Below are positions 1 to 8,475 of a DNA stretch of 64,000 bases, piece after piece. This DNA comes from Bog-756 sp963725395. Its GTDB lineage: Bacteria > Actinomycetota > Acidimicrobiia > Acidimicrobiales > RAAP-2. The translations under genes were made by a program, and so were the position numbers. The notes beneath the pieces were generated by a model. That model was not told the origin of the DNA. It did no database searches and worked only from the letters and a program-made list of their open reading frames with translations. The first letter of the stretch is position 1. Every line of letters starts with the position of its first letter. The DNA lies in assembly GCA_963725395.1 (NCBI GenBank), contig CAVRYH010000005.1, forward strand, positions 248,001 through 312,000, in the 5' to 3' direction.

Positions 1-819
1 GTCCCCATGGCCTCCAACGCCCGGGGTGGGACCGGGCCCTTCCCGCAGTCGTTCCTCGACCAGATCGACGGCCGTCTGTGGGCCCAATTCCGGGTGACCC
101 AGGTCCTGGCCGACCGTTGGGGCATCAGCCGCGAGGAGATGGACGAGTACGCCCTGGAGAGCCACCGCCGGGCCGCCTCCGCCTGGGATTCTGGCCACTT
201 CGCCGCCGAGACGTTGGCCGTGCCCATCAAGGACGAGGAGGGCTCGTTCACCGGGGCGCGGCTCGAGTCCGACGAGGGCATCCGGCGAAACGCCTCGCTC
301 GAGGCCCTGGCCGGTCTGCCTCCGGCCCAGAACTGGGAGCCCGAGACCGCACCGGACGTCACGGCGGGCAATGCCTCCCAGGTGACCGACGGCGCCTCGG
401 CGATGCTGATCGCCGACCGGTCGGTGGCCGAGCGGCTCGGCCTCCCCGTGAGGGCCCGGTTCGCCCACGCCACGGTGGCCGCCGATGATGCCGCTATCGT
501 GCTGTCGGCCCCGGTGCCGGCCACCCACCGCCTGCTCGAGCGATCGGGGATGAAAGTCGAGCAGTTCGACGCCATCGAGTGCAACGAGGCCTTCGCCGCC
601 ATCCCGCTCATGTGGAACCGGGCCTTCCACGCCGACCCGGAACGGCTGAACCCCCGCGGGGGCGCCATCGCCATCGGGCACCCGCTCGGGGCCAGTGGGG
701 TCCGGCTGGCCGCCACGCTGCTCAATGAGCTGGAGGCCACCGGTGGTCGCTACGGGTTCCAGACCATGTGCGAGGGCGGGGGCCAGGCCAACGCCACGGT
801 CATCGAGCGCCTCGGCTGA
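1..819 (+). CDS. Thiolase (acetyl-CoA acetyltransferase family), C-terminal part
   Basis: The reading frame is open from the left edge, so the N-terminal third with the nucleophilic Cys is missing from the window. What remains is the C-terminal two thirds of a degradative thiolase: the acyl-binding loop, then NEAFA, the catalytic-His motif GHPLGASG, and CEGGGQA, which carries the second catalytic Cys. The family cleaves 3-ketoacyl-CoA with CoA as the last step of beta-oxidation. The methionine at position 7 is internal, not the start. It faces a convergent SDR gene 21 nt downstream, and the neighbouring hydratase and dehydrogenases fit a beta-oxidation role. Confidence 0.93.
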   Translation, partial: VPMASNARGGTGPFPQSFLDQIDGRLWAQFRVTQVLADRWGISREEMDEYALESHRRAASAWDSGHFAAETLAVPIKDEEGSFTGARLESDEGIRRNASLEALAGLPPAQNWEPETAPDVTAGNASQVTDGASAMLIADRSVAERLGLPVRARFAHATVAADDAAIVLSAPVPATHRLLERSGMKVEQFDAIECNEAFAAIPLMWNRAFHADPERLNPRGGAIAIGHPLGASGVRLAATLLNELEATGGRYGFQTMCEGGGQANATVIERLG

Positions 820-840
820 ACCGGGGCCCGGCCCGACCGG

Positions 841-1635
841 TCAGCCCGGCGCCGCCTTCGCTCGCACGTAGGCGGCGGTCCCGGCGAGGAACCGGTCGAC
901 GTCCTGGGCCTTGGTGGCGGCGAACTCGGCGAAGTACGCCGGCACGTAGATCGACAGCTTGTCGGCCGACACACCCTCGATGATGGTGCCGACCGCCTCC
1001 CCGACGGGGATCGAGGCCACGTCACCGGTGAACGGGTCGTTGTCGGGCAGTGTGAACAGCTCGGTGTCGACGACGCCCGGATAGACGATCGACACCCGGA
1101 CCCCCGAGTCCCACAGGTCGACCGCCATGGTCTCGGCGAACACGGCCAGCGCCGCCTTGGACGCCGAGTACGCGGCCTCACCGGGGGAGCTGAGCGGAGC
1201 GGCGACCGAGGAGACGAAGACGACCCGACCCGACCCCCGCTCCAGCATCGAGGGCAGGATGGCCAGGGTGAGGCGCACCGGCGACAGGTAGTTGATGGCC
1301 ATGACGTCCTCGACGGTGGTGGCGTCGAGCCGGGAGACGTGGCGCCGCTTGGGTATGCCGGCGTTGTTGACCAAGACGTCCACGCCGCCCAGCCCTTCGA
1401 GGGCCTCGGCGGCCAGCCGGTCCACGGCCGCCGGGTCGGCCAGGTCGACCGTCCACATCTGCGAGGCCGGTGTGTGGGCCCGGCAGCGCTCGAGCACCTC
1501 GGCCAGCCGGTCGTGGCGCCGGGCGGCGATGCCGACGACGGCACCGGCGGAGGCGAACCCTTCGGCCAGGCCGGCGCCGATCCCCGACGACCCGCCGGTG
1601 ATCAGGACCCGCTTCCCCGCGAACGCACCGGCCAC
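841..1635 (-). CDS. Short-chain dehydrogenase/reductase (SDR)
   Basis: A 264-residue classical SDR. The Rossmann motif TGGSSGIG lies near the N-terminus, NNAG follows in the middle, and the catalytic pair is in YSASK (AAYSASKAALA). I place the start at a GTG (1633-1635) only 5 nt after the stop of the upstream enoyl-CoA hydratase gene; the frame stays open further upstream but only through that gene. This implies translational coupling in one minus-strand operon running from 5189 down to 841. The substrate is unknown. It closely resembles the SDR at 14487-15305, with matching NNAGIP, LERGSG and YSASK blocks, so the two are probably paralogues. Confidence 0.88.
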   Translation of the reverse strand: MAGAFAGKRVLITGGSSGIGAGLAEGFASAGAVVGIAARRHDRLAEVLERCRAHTPASQMWTVDLADPAAVDRLAAEALEGLGGVDVLVNNAGIPKRRHVSRLDATTVEDVMAINYLSPVRLTLAILPSMLERGSGRVVFVSSVAAPLSSPGEAAYSASKAALAVFAETMAVDLWDSGVRVSIVYPGVVDTELFTLPDNDPFTGDVASIPVGEAVGTIIEGVSADKLSIYVPAYFAEFAATKAQDVDRFLAGTAAYVRAKAAPG

Positions 1636-1640
1636 GGCGC

Positions 1641-2450
1641 CTAGCGGTTCTTCCACTCCGGGCTCCGCTTCTCGGCGAAGGCCTTCGGCCCCTCGACGGC
1701 GTCCTCGCTGGAGAACACCTCCGAGGAGATGGACGACTCGATCCGGTAGGCCTCTTTCATGTCGACGGCCAGTCCCCGCAGCACGGACTCTTTGGTCTTG
1801 CGCACGGCGAACGGGCCGTTGGCGGTGATCCGTCGGGCGTAGTCGAGGGCGCGGTCGATGAGCTGGTGTGAGGCGCACACCTCGTTCAAAAGCCCCATCT
1901 CGTAGGCGCGGCCGGCCGGGATGCGGTCAGCGCACAGCAGGAGCTCCATGGCCGCCGGGAAGGCGATCTGGCGGGGGAGCCTCACCGTCGTGCCGCCCCC
2001 GGCGAACAGCCCGCGCTTGGGCTCCATGACCCCGAAGGTCGCGGTCTCGGCGGCGACCCGCAGGTCGCACCCACCGAGCATCTCCATCCCCCCGGCCACA
2101 CACGTGCCGTTGACCGCGGCCACGATGGGCTTGTACAGCTTGACGTTGCGCAGCACGGCCTTGACACCGTCATCGAGGCGGTAGCCGTCGATCTCGTCGG
2201 TCCCCTCCGCCTTCATCTTGGCCTGCAGGCTGGTGATCTGGGGTATGTAGGTCTTGAGGTCGGCGCCCACGCAGAAGTCGGGGCCGACGCCGGTGATCAC
2301 CGCCACCCAGGCGTCGTCGTCCTCTCCGAAGCGGTCCCACGCCGCCCGGAGCTGAGCGAAGTGGTCCATGTCGAGTGAGTTGCGTGCCTCGGGGCGGTCG
2401 ATGGTGATCTGGACGATGTGGTCGTCGGCCGATTCGTAGTGGATGGTCAT
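1641..2450 (-). CDS. Enoyl-CoA hydratase/isomerase (crotonase family)
   Basis: A 269-residue crotonase-fold protein, a normal family length. It shows the N-terminal RPEARNSLD region, the CoA-binding/oxyanion block (FCVGADLK, then AAVNGTCVAGGMEMLGGCDLR) and an EPKRGL segment where a catalytic acid is usually found. It probably hydrates trans-2-enoyl-CoA or acts on a related CoA ester. The start is the ATG at 2448-2450 (MTIHYES). The frame is open further upstream but lacks family similarity there. It is followed 5 nt later by the SDR and preceded by the thiolase-like gene. Confidence 0.9.
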   Translation of the reverse strand: MTIHYESADDHIVQITIDRPEARNSLDMDHFAQLRAAWDRFGEDDDAWVAVITGVGPDFCVGADLKTYIPQITSLQAKMKAEGTDEIDGYRLDDGVKAVLRNVKLYKPIVAAVNGTCVAGGMEMLGGCDLRVAAETATFGVMEPKRGLFAGGGTTVRLPRQIAFPAAMELLLCADRIPAGRAYEMGLLNEVCASHQLIDRALDYARRITANGPFAVRKTKESVLRGLAVDMKEAYRIESSISSEVFSSEDAVEGPKAFAEKRSPEWKNR

Positions 2451-2551
2451 GATGGTTTCGTTCCCGGCCTGCTGCTCGGCTCCGCCCGGTGGATGCCCGT
2501 GATCGTACGGCGCGAGCGCCCCCGCGTGCCTCCGGCGGTCGGCAGGCCCGG

Positions 2552-3976
2552 TCACCGTCGGGCTCTCGTGACTCGGTCGTCGCCGGTGGTCACCATCACC
2601 TCGGCACCGGCCAGGTCGACATCGTCAGCCGGGGGTTGGTCGAGGCACGCGTAGGAGCGCGAGCCGTCGGGAAGTTCCACGATGAGCGCCGTCCACTCGG
2701 GGCCCTGGCGTCCGTACGTGGTGGACCAGGCCACGACCCGCGCCGGTCCGTCGGCATCCCGGGCCAGCGGGACGACGGCCGGTGTGCCCTGCTGGACGGC
2801 CGGTGCCAGGGGTCCCGGTCGTGTCGACAAGAGGGCGGCGGCATGGCTGGTCATGTGCATGCCGATGCCGGTGACCAGCCCGTAGGAGCCGGGATCCCGG
2901 CGCAGGGTCTCGACCATGGCGGCCACCGCATGGGTGGTGTAGTTGCTGCCCGGTCCACCGTGGTAGGGGAGCCCGCCGGTGACGGTCAGCTGCCGGTCGC
3001 CGGTGATGCCGAGGGCGTCGCGGGCGAACGACAGGGAACTGGCGAAGCACGAGTACAGGTCGAGGTGCGCCACGTCGTCGACGGTCCGTCCTCCGAGGGC
3101 CGACCCCATGGCCGACCCCATGGCCGGTGAGCGCCAGAGCTCGGGGCGGGTGGCCATGGCGGGTGGCTCCTCGGCCGCGCCGCTCCCGCGCAGGTACACC
3201 CGGTGGTCGGCCGGTACGCCCAGCTCGTCGGCCCGGGCCTCGGTGGCCACGAGGACGGCGGCCGCCATGTCCACGTCCATGATCGCCGTCATGAACTTGG
3301 TGTACGGCGTGGCCACCATCCGGTTGGAGGGCGAGGGCGCCGAGATGGCCTCGGGATCGCGCGCCACGGGGAACCACGCGTTCTCCGGGTCCCCGGCCGC
3401 CACCACGGAGAGGGGGGCCAGCAGCCGGCCGAGGGCCGCCTGGTGCTCGGCCATCGAGCCCCCCTCGTGGATGCGCCGGGCGCTGTCCAAGAGGGCGAAG
3501 GTGAGGTAGGCCTGGAAGATGCCGTGCCGTGCCTCGTCGCGGTCGATGGTGATGGGGAAGGGCCGCGGGGGGTCCGAGGGGTTCGACCACGTGGGCTCGG
3601 GGAGGTGGCGACGGGTGGCCAGGGCCTCGCCGCCCACGATCAGGGCCAGGTCGAGGTCCCCTTTGGCCATCGCCGACGCCGCGTCGGACAGGAGGCGGAC
3701 GGGCACCGAGCCCCCGATCCCCGAATACGCCCGCTGTTTGGGGTCCGCGCCCAGGCGTGTCGCCAGCCGGTCGGCGGGGTCGTCGTACTCCCAGGACTGG
3801 CAGTACACGACCTGCAGGCTCTCCAGCGCGGCGAGGGCACCGGGGGCCCCGGCGTCCTCGGCGGCCGCCCGGGCCACGGTCTCCCACAGGTCGAGCGGCT
3901 CGGGGGCCGGCTCCTCCCGCCACGTGTGACGGGCGACGCCGATGATGCACGGCGCCCGCCGGTCGACAGCAGGCAC
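2552..3976 (-). CDS. Type-1 thiolase-like protein (TLP1-type) with extra C-terminal domain
   Basis: A 474-residue thiolase-superfamily protein. The N-terminal fold begins IIGVARHTW, and the C-terminal half has the glycine-rich segment GLPYHGGPGSNY typical of the SCP2/acetyl-CoA-acetyltransferase branch. The position where active thiolases carry the nucleophilic Cys reads GIGGSVPVRLL (about residues 86-96), so a Ser/Gly stretch replaces it. About 80 extra C-terminal residues (from about PAVVPLARD onward) match what I know as the additional C-terminal domain of mycobacterial thiolase-like protein type 1. It probably binds acyl-CoA, and classical thiolysis is doubtful. It sits 1 nt downstream of the acyl-CoA dehydrogenase stop. 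Confidence 0.85.
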   Translation of the reverse strand: MPAVDRRAPCIIGVARHTWREEPAPEPLDLWETVARAAAEDAGAPGALAALESLQVVYCQSWEYDDPADRLATRLGADPKQRAYSGIGGSVPVRLLSDAASAMAKGDLDLALIVGGEALATRRHLPEPTWSNPSDPPRPFPITIDRDEARHGIFQAYLTFALLDSARRIHEGGSMAEHQAALGRLLAPLSVVAAGDPENAWFPVARDPEAISAPSPSNRMVATPYTKFMTAIMDVDMAAAVLVATEARADELGVPADHRVYLRGSGAAEEPPAMATRPELWRSPAMGSAMGSALGGRTVDDVAHLDLYSCFASSLSFARDALGITGDRQLTVTGGLPYHGGPGSNYTTHAVAAMVETLRRDPGSYGLVTGIGMHMTSHAAALLSTRPGPLAPAVQQGTPAVVPLARDADGPARVVAWSTTYGRQGPEWTALIVELPDGSRSYACLDQPPADDVDLAGAEVMVTTGDDRVTRARR

Positions 3977-3977
3977 G

Positions 3978-5189
3978 TCAGGACAGGCGGGACTGGCCGG
4001 GCAGCTTCACCGCTCGGTCGGCGATGATGTTCTTCTGCACCTCGGTGGAGCCGCCGCCGATGGTGCTGTAGCGCTGGAAGGCGTAGAGGCGGGTCCACTT
4101 GCCCCGGTCGACGGCGTCCGGGCCGCCGCGGGCCAGCAGGCCCGCCGGCCCGAGCAGGTCGATCGACAGGTCGGCGAGCGTCTGGGCCAGCGACGACCAG
4201 GCCAGTTTGGCGAAGGGCACCTCGGGCCAGTTCTTCTCGCCCTTGATGATCTTGCTCAGGGCCCGAAGGGACAAGAGCCGGGCCAGTTCGATGTCGGTCC
4301 AGGCCCTGGCCAGGCGTTCCCGGAGTGAGGGGTCCTCGAGGGCCGCCGGGTTGACCGAGCGGGCTGCGGTGACCATGGCGTGCAGATCGGCGGCGAGGAG
4401 GGAGATCTGCCCGGCGATGCCGACCCGCTCGTGCCCGAGCGTCCCCATGGCCACCATCCATCCCTCGCCCTCGCCGCCGAGACGGCTGTCCACCGGGATG
4501 CGCGCATCGGTGAAGAAGACCTCGTTGAACATCTCCTCACCGGCCATGTCGCGGATGGGCCGGGCCTCGATGCCGGGCGTGTGCATGTCGATGATGAAGG
4601 CGGTGATGCCCTCGTGCTTGGCACCCCGCTCGATGGCCGTCGGGTCGGTGCGGAGCAGGAACAGTCCCCAGCGGGCCAGGTGGGCGGTGGAGATCCAGAT
4701 CTTCTGGCCGTTGACCACGTACTCGTCGCCGTCCCTGATGGCCGTGGTGCGGAGGTTGGCCAGGTCGTTGCCGGCCTGGGGCTCGGAGAAGCCCTGGCAC
4801 CAGTGGTCGGTGGCATCCAGGATGGAGGGGAGCCAGCGGGCCTTCTGCTCGTCGGTGCCCCAGGCGATGATCATGGGCCCGATCTGCCAGAGCCCGTTGG
4901 GGTTGAACAGCCCCGGCGTCCGGTACTCGGCGTTGACCTCGGAGTAGATGATGCGCTGCATGGCCGTGGCGTTGCGGCCGCCGTACTCCTCGGGCCAGTG
5001 CACGGCGGCCCAGCGGCCCTCGTTGAGGACCCGTTGCCAGGCCGCCCGGCGTTGCTGGGACTTCTCACCCGAGAGCGAGGAGTCATCGGCGAGCTCTTCA
5101 CTGGCCAGGAACGGTGGCAGGTGCTCGTCGAGCCAGGCCCGCAACTCGTCACGGAACGCTTCGTCTTCTGGGGCCAGTGCGAAGTCCAC
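3978..5189 (-). CDS. Acyl-CoA dehydrogenase (FadE type, longer subunit)
   Basis: About 403 residues of a flavin-dependent acyl-CoA dehydrogenase. It contains the FAD/substrate block WCQGFSEPQAGNDLA and WISTAHLA, then the C-terminal region with the STIGGGSTEVQKNIIADR motif that closes these proteins. It oxidises acyl-CoA to 2-enoyl-CoA. I choose GTG at 5187-5189 (VDFALAPED) because a TATTCT -10 box lies 8 nt upstream and the divergent partner gene also begins VDF. A GTG at 5195 is an alternative. With the shorter subunit at 5258-6337 it resembles heteromeric FadE pairs of the steroid-catabolic type. That pairing is inference. Confidence 0.92.
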   Translation of the reverse strand: MDFALAPEDEAFRDELRAWLDEHLPPFLASEELADDSSLSGEKSQQRRAAWQRVLNEGRWAAVHWPEEYGGRNATAMQRIIYSEVNAEYRTPGLFNPNGLWQIGPMIIAWGTDEQKARWLPSILDATDHWCQGFSEPQAGNDLANLRTTAIRDGDEYVVNGQKIWISTAHLARWGLFLLRTDPTAIERGAKHEGITAFIIDMHTPGIEARPIRDMAGEEMFNEVFFTDARIPVDSRLGGEGEGWMVAMGTLGHERVGIAGQISLLAADLHAMVTAARSVNPAALEDPSLRERLARAWTDIELARLLSLRALSKIIKGEKNWPEVPFAKLAWSSLAQTLADLSIDLLGPAGLLARGGPDAVDRGKWTRLYAFQRYSTIGGGSTEVQKNIIADRAVKLPGQSRLS

Positions 5190-5197
5190 GACCACGG

Positions 5198-5257
5198 AGA
5201 ATAGCCGTTCTTGTCTACACTGTCGCCACCAGCAGCGACCCATCACGGGGGTAGACA
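5198..5257. promoter_or_regulatory. Divergent promoter region of the FadE pair, with inverted repeat
   Basis: On the minus strand TATTCT (5203-5198) precedes the GTG at 5189 by 8 nt, a leaderless arrangement. On the plus strand TACACT (5216-5221) can serve the gene at 5258. A perfect 7-bp inverted repeat TGTCTAC (5212-5218)/GTAGACA (5251-5257) spans the gap and could be an operator. No regulator can be assigned from sequence alone. Confidence 0.45.
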
Positions 5258-6337
5258 GTGGATTTCACGTTCGATGCCGAGCAGCTCGCCTTGCAGGAGG
5301 TGGCGCGCCGGGCCATGGGGGAGATCGACGGGGAGACCCTCCGCCAACTCGCCGACGGGCCCACCGGGTTCACCCCCGAACTGTGGGACCGGCTGGTGTC
5401 GCTCGGGTGGACCGGGATGCTCGTCCCGGGCGAGGGTGCCGGCCTGCTCGAGATGTCCATCGTCCTCGAACAGATGGGACGGGTGCCCCTCCCCGGGCCG
5501 TTCTTCTCGTCCGCGGTCATGGCCACCCTGGCCGCCCGGGCCCTCGGCGCCGACCACCTGCTGGACGGCCTGAGCTCGGGAACGGCGCGTGGCACCGTGG
5601 CCCTCCACGAACAGGGCCACGGCCATCCGATCGGCACGGTGCGGGCCCGGGCGCGCCGCAAGGGGGCGGGCTGGGTGCTCACCGGGACCAAGCCCATCGT
5701 CCCGGACGGGCACACCGCCGACTGGGTCATCGTGGTGGCGCTGACCGAGGACGGCCTCCGGGGCTTTTTCCTCCCGTCCCCGAGGGCCGAGGTAGTGCCG
5801 AGTCTCGATCCCACGCGCAAGCTGGCCCGGTTGGTGCTCGACGAGGAGCCGGTCGAGGCCCTCGGCCCGATCGGCGACCAGAGCGCCCTGTGGCGCCGTG
5901 TCCTCGACGACGTCTCGGTGGGACTGGCCGCCGAGTTGGTCGGTGTGTCCGACCGTGCGCTCGCCGAGGCGGTGGAGTACGCAAAGGTCCGTGTGGTCTT
6001 CGATCGTCCCATTGCCTCGTTCCAGTCGGTCAAGCACCGGATCGTCGACATGTACCACTCGCTGGAGATGGCCCGTGCCGGTGTGCACTTCGCCGCATGG
6101 GCGGCCGACACGGAGTCACCCGAGCGCCCCCGAGCCGCCGCGATGGCCGGGGCCTATGCCGCCGAGGCCGCGGTGCGGGTCACCGGCGACGACATCCAGA
6201 TCCACGGCGGCCAGGGCTTCACCTGGGCGAACGACGCCCACTTCTTGTTCAAGCGGGCCAAGCAGAACGAGGTGTTGATGGGGGGGTCCAGCCACCAGTG
6301 GGCGGACCTGGCCGCCGAGCTGGTCGATCTGCACTGA
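5258..6337 (+). CDS. Acyl-CoA dehydrogenase (FadE type, shorter subunit)
   Basis: A 359-residue acyl-CoA dehydrogenase beginning VDFTFDAEQ from a GTG at 5258. It has the central domain (GTKPIVPDGHTADW), the FDRPIASFQSVKHRIVDM helix that contacts FAD, and QIHGGQGFTWANDAHFLFKRAK near the C-terminus. The first half is divergent and short, as in the small subunits of alpha2beta2 FadE enzymes. It is transcribed divergently from the longer dehydrogenase, so the two could assemble. It converges with the TetR gene across a 45-nt gap. Confidence 0.91.
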   Translation: MDFTFDAEQLALQEVARRAMGEIDGETLRQLADGPTGFTPELWDRLVSLGWTGMLVPGEGAGLLEMSIVLEQMGRVPLPGPFFSSAVMATLAARALGADHLLDGLSSGTARGTVALHEQGHGHPIGTVRARARRKGAGWVLTGTKPIVPDGHTADWVIVVALTEDGLRGFFLPSPRAEVVPSLDPTRKLARLVLDEEPVEALGPIGDQSALWRRVLDDVSVGLAAELVGVSDRALAEAVEYAKVRVVFDRPIASFQSVKHRIVDMYHSLEMARAGVHFAAWAADTESPERPRAAAMAGAYAAEAAVRVTGDDIQIHGGQGFTWANDAHFLFKRAKQNEVLMGGSSHQWADLAAELVDLH

Positions 6338-6382
6338 CACCAGTCGACCTCACCTGAGATCGGTCGGGCCCCGCCGGTTCCC

Positions 6383-7006
6383 TCATGCCGGTGGTCGGGG
6401 TTCGCCCCCGGCGCGGTCGAGGATGGCCGAGACCTCGAGGGAGCGGGCGGCGAAGGCCTCACCGGCGTCGCCCGCGTCGAGCACGCCGGCCACGTGCTCG
6501 ACGAACTGCCCGATCAGCAGGCTCCGGAGCATGCGGGCCAGGGCCGCCTCGCCGCCGGGGGGGCACAGCGGCGGGACGTGCTCCTCCAACCAGTGCTCGA
6601 GCGATGCCTGGGTGGCCTCGAACAGCTCGGTGCCCACGGCCGAGGCCGTCTCGTCGCCCCTCATGACCTCACCGAGCATGAGCCGCACGAAGTCCTCCAC
6701 CTCGAGCATGGAGGCCAGGATGTCGTTCAACAGGTCGGCCAGGTCGGTCGCCGGGTCACGGGAGAGCGACGGCTGGGCGACATTCTCGACCAGCCCGCGT
6801 TCCTCCAGCACGGCCACCAGCAGGTCCCGCTTCGACGGGAAGTAGTGGTAGAGCGAAGCGACGTTAAGCCCGGTCGCCGCGGCCAGCGTGCGCATGCTGG
6901 TCCCGTCCACCCCCTGCTGGGCCATGAGCGACAGGGCGGTGCGGAGGATGTTCTGGCGTTGGGTCGAGCCGTCGGCTCGTCCGGCCTGGTCGCGGTTCTG
7001 AGGCAC
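6383..7006 (-). CDS. TetR/AcrR-family transcriptional regulator
   Basis: About 207 residues. The N-terminal helix-turn-helix is clear (MRTLAAATGLNVASLYHYFPSKRDLL region, about residues 38-64), followed by a variable ligand-binding domain. I place the start at GTG 7004-7006 (VPQNRDQAG); an ATG a few bases upstream is in another frame. It is divergent from the P450 gene, and the intergenic region holds the palindrome CAAACG-AA-CGTTTG, so it probably represses the P450 operon and perhaps itself. The ligand is unknown; an acyl-CoA or lipid effector would suit the context. Confidence 0.9.
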   Translation of the reverse strand: MPQNRDQAGRADGSTQRQNILRTALSLMAQQGVDGTSMRTLAAATGLNVASLYHYFPSKRDLLVAVLEERGLVENVAQPSLSRDPATDLADLLNDILASMLEVEDFVRLMLGEVMRGDETASAVGTELFEATQASLEHWLEEHVPPLCPPGGEAALARMLRSLLIGQFVEHVAGVLDAGDAGEAFAARSLEVSAILDRAGGEPRPPA

Positions 7007-7055
7007 ACCCCCATTGTGACCTGTGGCGCCCACCCAGGTTCGAACCGGTAGTGAG

Positions 7056-7084
7056 TTGTCCCAAACGAACGTTTGTCTTAGGAT
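7056..7084 (+). promoter_or_regulatory. P450 promoter with operator in the -35/-10 spacer
   Basis: TTGTCC (7056-7061) and TAGGAT (7079-7084) form a -35/-10 pair with an exact 17-bp spacer. The spacer contains CAAACGAACGTTTG (7062-7075), which has perfect 6-bp arms around a 2-bp centre. A repressor bound here would block RNA polymerase directly. The adjacent divergent TetR gene is the obvious candidate repressor (inference). Confidence 0.7.
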
Positions 7085-7127
7085 TGGCCGAGGATCGCAC
7101 CGTCGGTGGCATCCGGGGAGACGAACG

Positions 7128-8384
7128 ATGACCGCACGCACTGATGCCGCTTCCACCAACCTCGAGTCACCGGTCCCCTTCGACCCCTTCGAGCTCGAGG
7201 ACACGGTGTCCGGCAACATCCGGGATCCCTATCCCATCATGGCCGAGCTGCGCCGTCAGAGTCCCGTCCACGTGGGACCGGTCGACCTCGGGGAGGGGGC
7301 CGAGGCACCGGACCCGTCCCGACCCCAGCCGGTCACCGTCTTCGGCTTCGACGAAGCCGTCCAGGTCCTCCGCGACAACGACACGTACTCCTCGATTGTC
7401 TACGAGGGGATCATGGGCGCGGTCATGGGCCGGACCATCCTGCAGATGGACGAGCCCGAGCACCGGCTGCACCGGGCGCTCGTCTCTCCCACCTTCCGCT
7501 CGAAGGTGCTGGAGCGGTGGGAGGGCGACCTCGTGCAGCTGGTGGTCAACGAACTGATCGACGGGTTCGCCGGGCGCGGGTCGGCCGATCTCGTCCAGGA
7601 GCTGACGTTCAACTTCCCGGTCCAGGTGATCGCCCGGATCCTCGGGCTGCCGCGGTCCGACTTCCCCACGTTCCAGCGGTGGGCCATCGCCATCACCAGC
7701 GTCGCCTCGAACTGGGACCGCGGAGTGGCGGCCTCGGCCGCCCTTCGGGACTACTTCGCCGGCGTGCTGGAGGAGCGGCGCCGCCGGCCGGCCGACGACC
7801 TGATCAGCGACCTCCTAGCCGCCGAGGTGGACGGCCGGCGCCTCGACGACGAGGAGATCTACTCGTTCCTGCGCCTCCTGCTACCAGCCGGGGTGGAGAC
7901 CACCTACCGGGCGTCGGGCAACCTCCTCTACGGCCTGCTCACCAACCCCGACCAGCTCGAGGCGGTGAGGGGGGACCGGTCGTTGCTGCCCGTCGCCTTC
8001 GAGGAGGCGATCCGCTGGGAGCCGCCCGTGACCGTGATCCTCCGCCGGGCGACCCGCGACACCGATATCGGCGGGGTCCCCGTCGAGGAGGGGGCCGATG
8101 TGGCCCTGCTGCTCGGTTCGGCCAACCGGGACGAGCGCAAGTACGAGCACCCGGACCTCTTCGACCTGTTCCGTGAGTCGCGCCAGAGCGTCGGTTTCGG
8201 CTTCGGTGTCCATGTCTGCCTGGGCATGCACCTGGCCCGGATGGAGGTGCGGGTGGCCATCAACACCCTGTTCGACCGCCTGCCCGACATGCGCCTTGAC
8301 CCGGCACCCGGCCAGGACCTGCACATCAAGGGGATGGCGTTCCGTTCCCCGATCGCCCTCCCCATAGCCTTCAAACCTCAGTAG
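7128..8384 (+). CDS. Cytochrome P450
   Basis: A 418-residue soluble bacterial P450. The I-helix segment is LPAGVETTYR, the ExxR motif is EEAIRWEPP, and the haem-binding loop is FGFGVHVCLG with the proximal Cys. It inserts one oxygen atom using electrons from a ferredoxin or ferredoxin reductase, neither of which is encoded nearby. The ATG at 7128 has GGGGAG 7 nt upstream; the frame is open further 5' but without similarity. The next two genes encode an alcohol-oxidising flavoprotein pair, so the P450 product may be an alcohol oxidised further by them. It is probably repressed by the divergent TetR protein. Confidence 0.93.
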   Translation: MTARTDAASTNLESPVPFDPFELEDTVSGNIRDPYPIMAELRRQSPVHVGPVDLGEGAEAPDPSRPQPVTVFGFDEAVQVLRDNDTYSSIVYEGIMGAVMGRTILQMDEPEHRLHRALVSPTFRSKVLERWEGDLVQLVVNELIDGFAGRGSADLVQELTFNFPVQVIARILGLPRSDFPTFQRWAIAITSVASNWDRGVAASAALRDYFAGVLEERRRRPADDLISDLLAAEVDGRRLDDEEIYSFLRLLLPAGVETTYRASGNLLYGLLTNPDQLEAVRGDRSLLPVAFEEAIRWEPPVTVILRRATRDTDIGGVPVEEGADVALLLGSANRDERKYEHPDLFDLFRESRQSVGFGFGVHVCLGMHLARMEVRVAINTLFDRLPDMRLDPAPGQDLHIKGMAFRSPIALPIAFKPQ

Positions 8385-8463
8385 GCCCGGGGCCCCGTCG
8401 AGCCCGGCCGACGTGGGGGACAGAGACGCGCACACGGGGATCCTCGGCGAGCACGAGTGTTGT

Positions 8464-8469
8464 TAGGGT
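8464..8469 (+). promoter_or_regulatory. -10 box TAGGGT, leaderless start of 8476 gene
   Basis: TAGGGT ends 6 nt before the GTG at 8476. The same geometry recurs at many genes in the window and implies transcription starting at or beside the start codon. The GMC pair can therefore be transcribed independently of the P450. Confidence 0.45.
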
Positions 8470-8475
8470 GACCCG

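Noticed and set aside
5198..5211. AGAA-TAGCCG-TTCT as a KstR site
   Set aside because: The half-sites are six bases apart and lack the AAC/GTT core, so it does not fit the KstR consensus.
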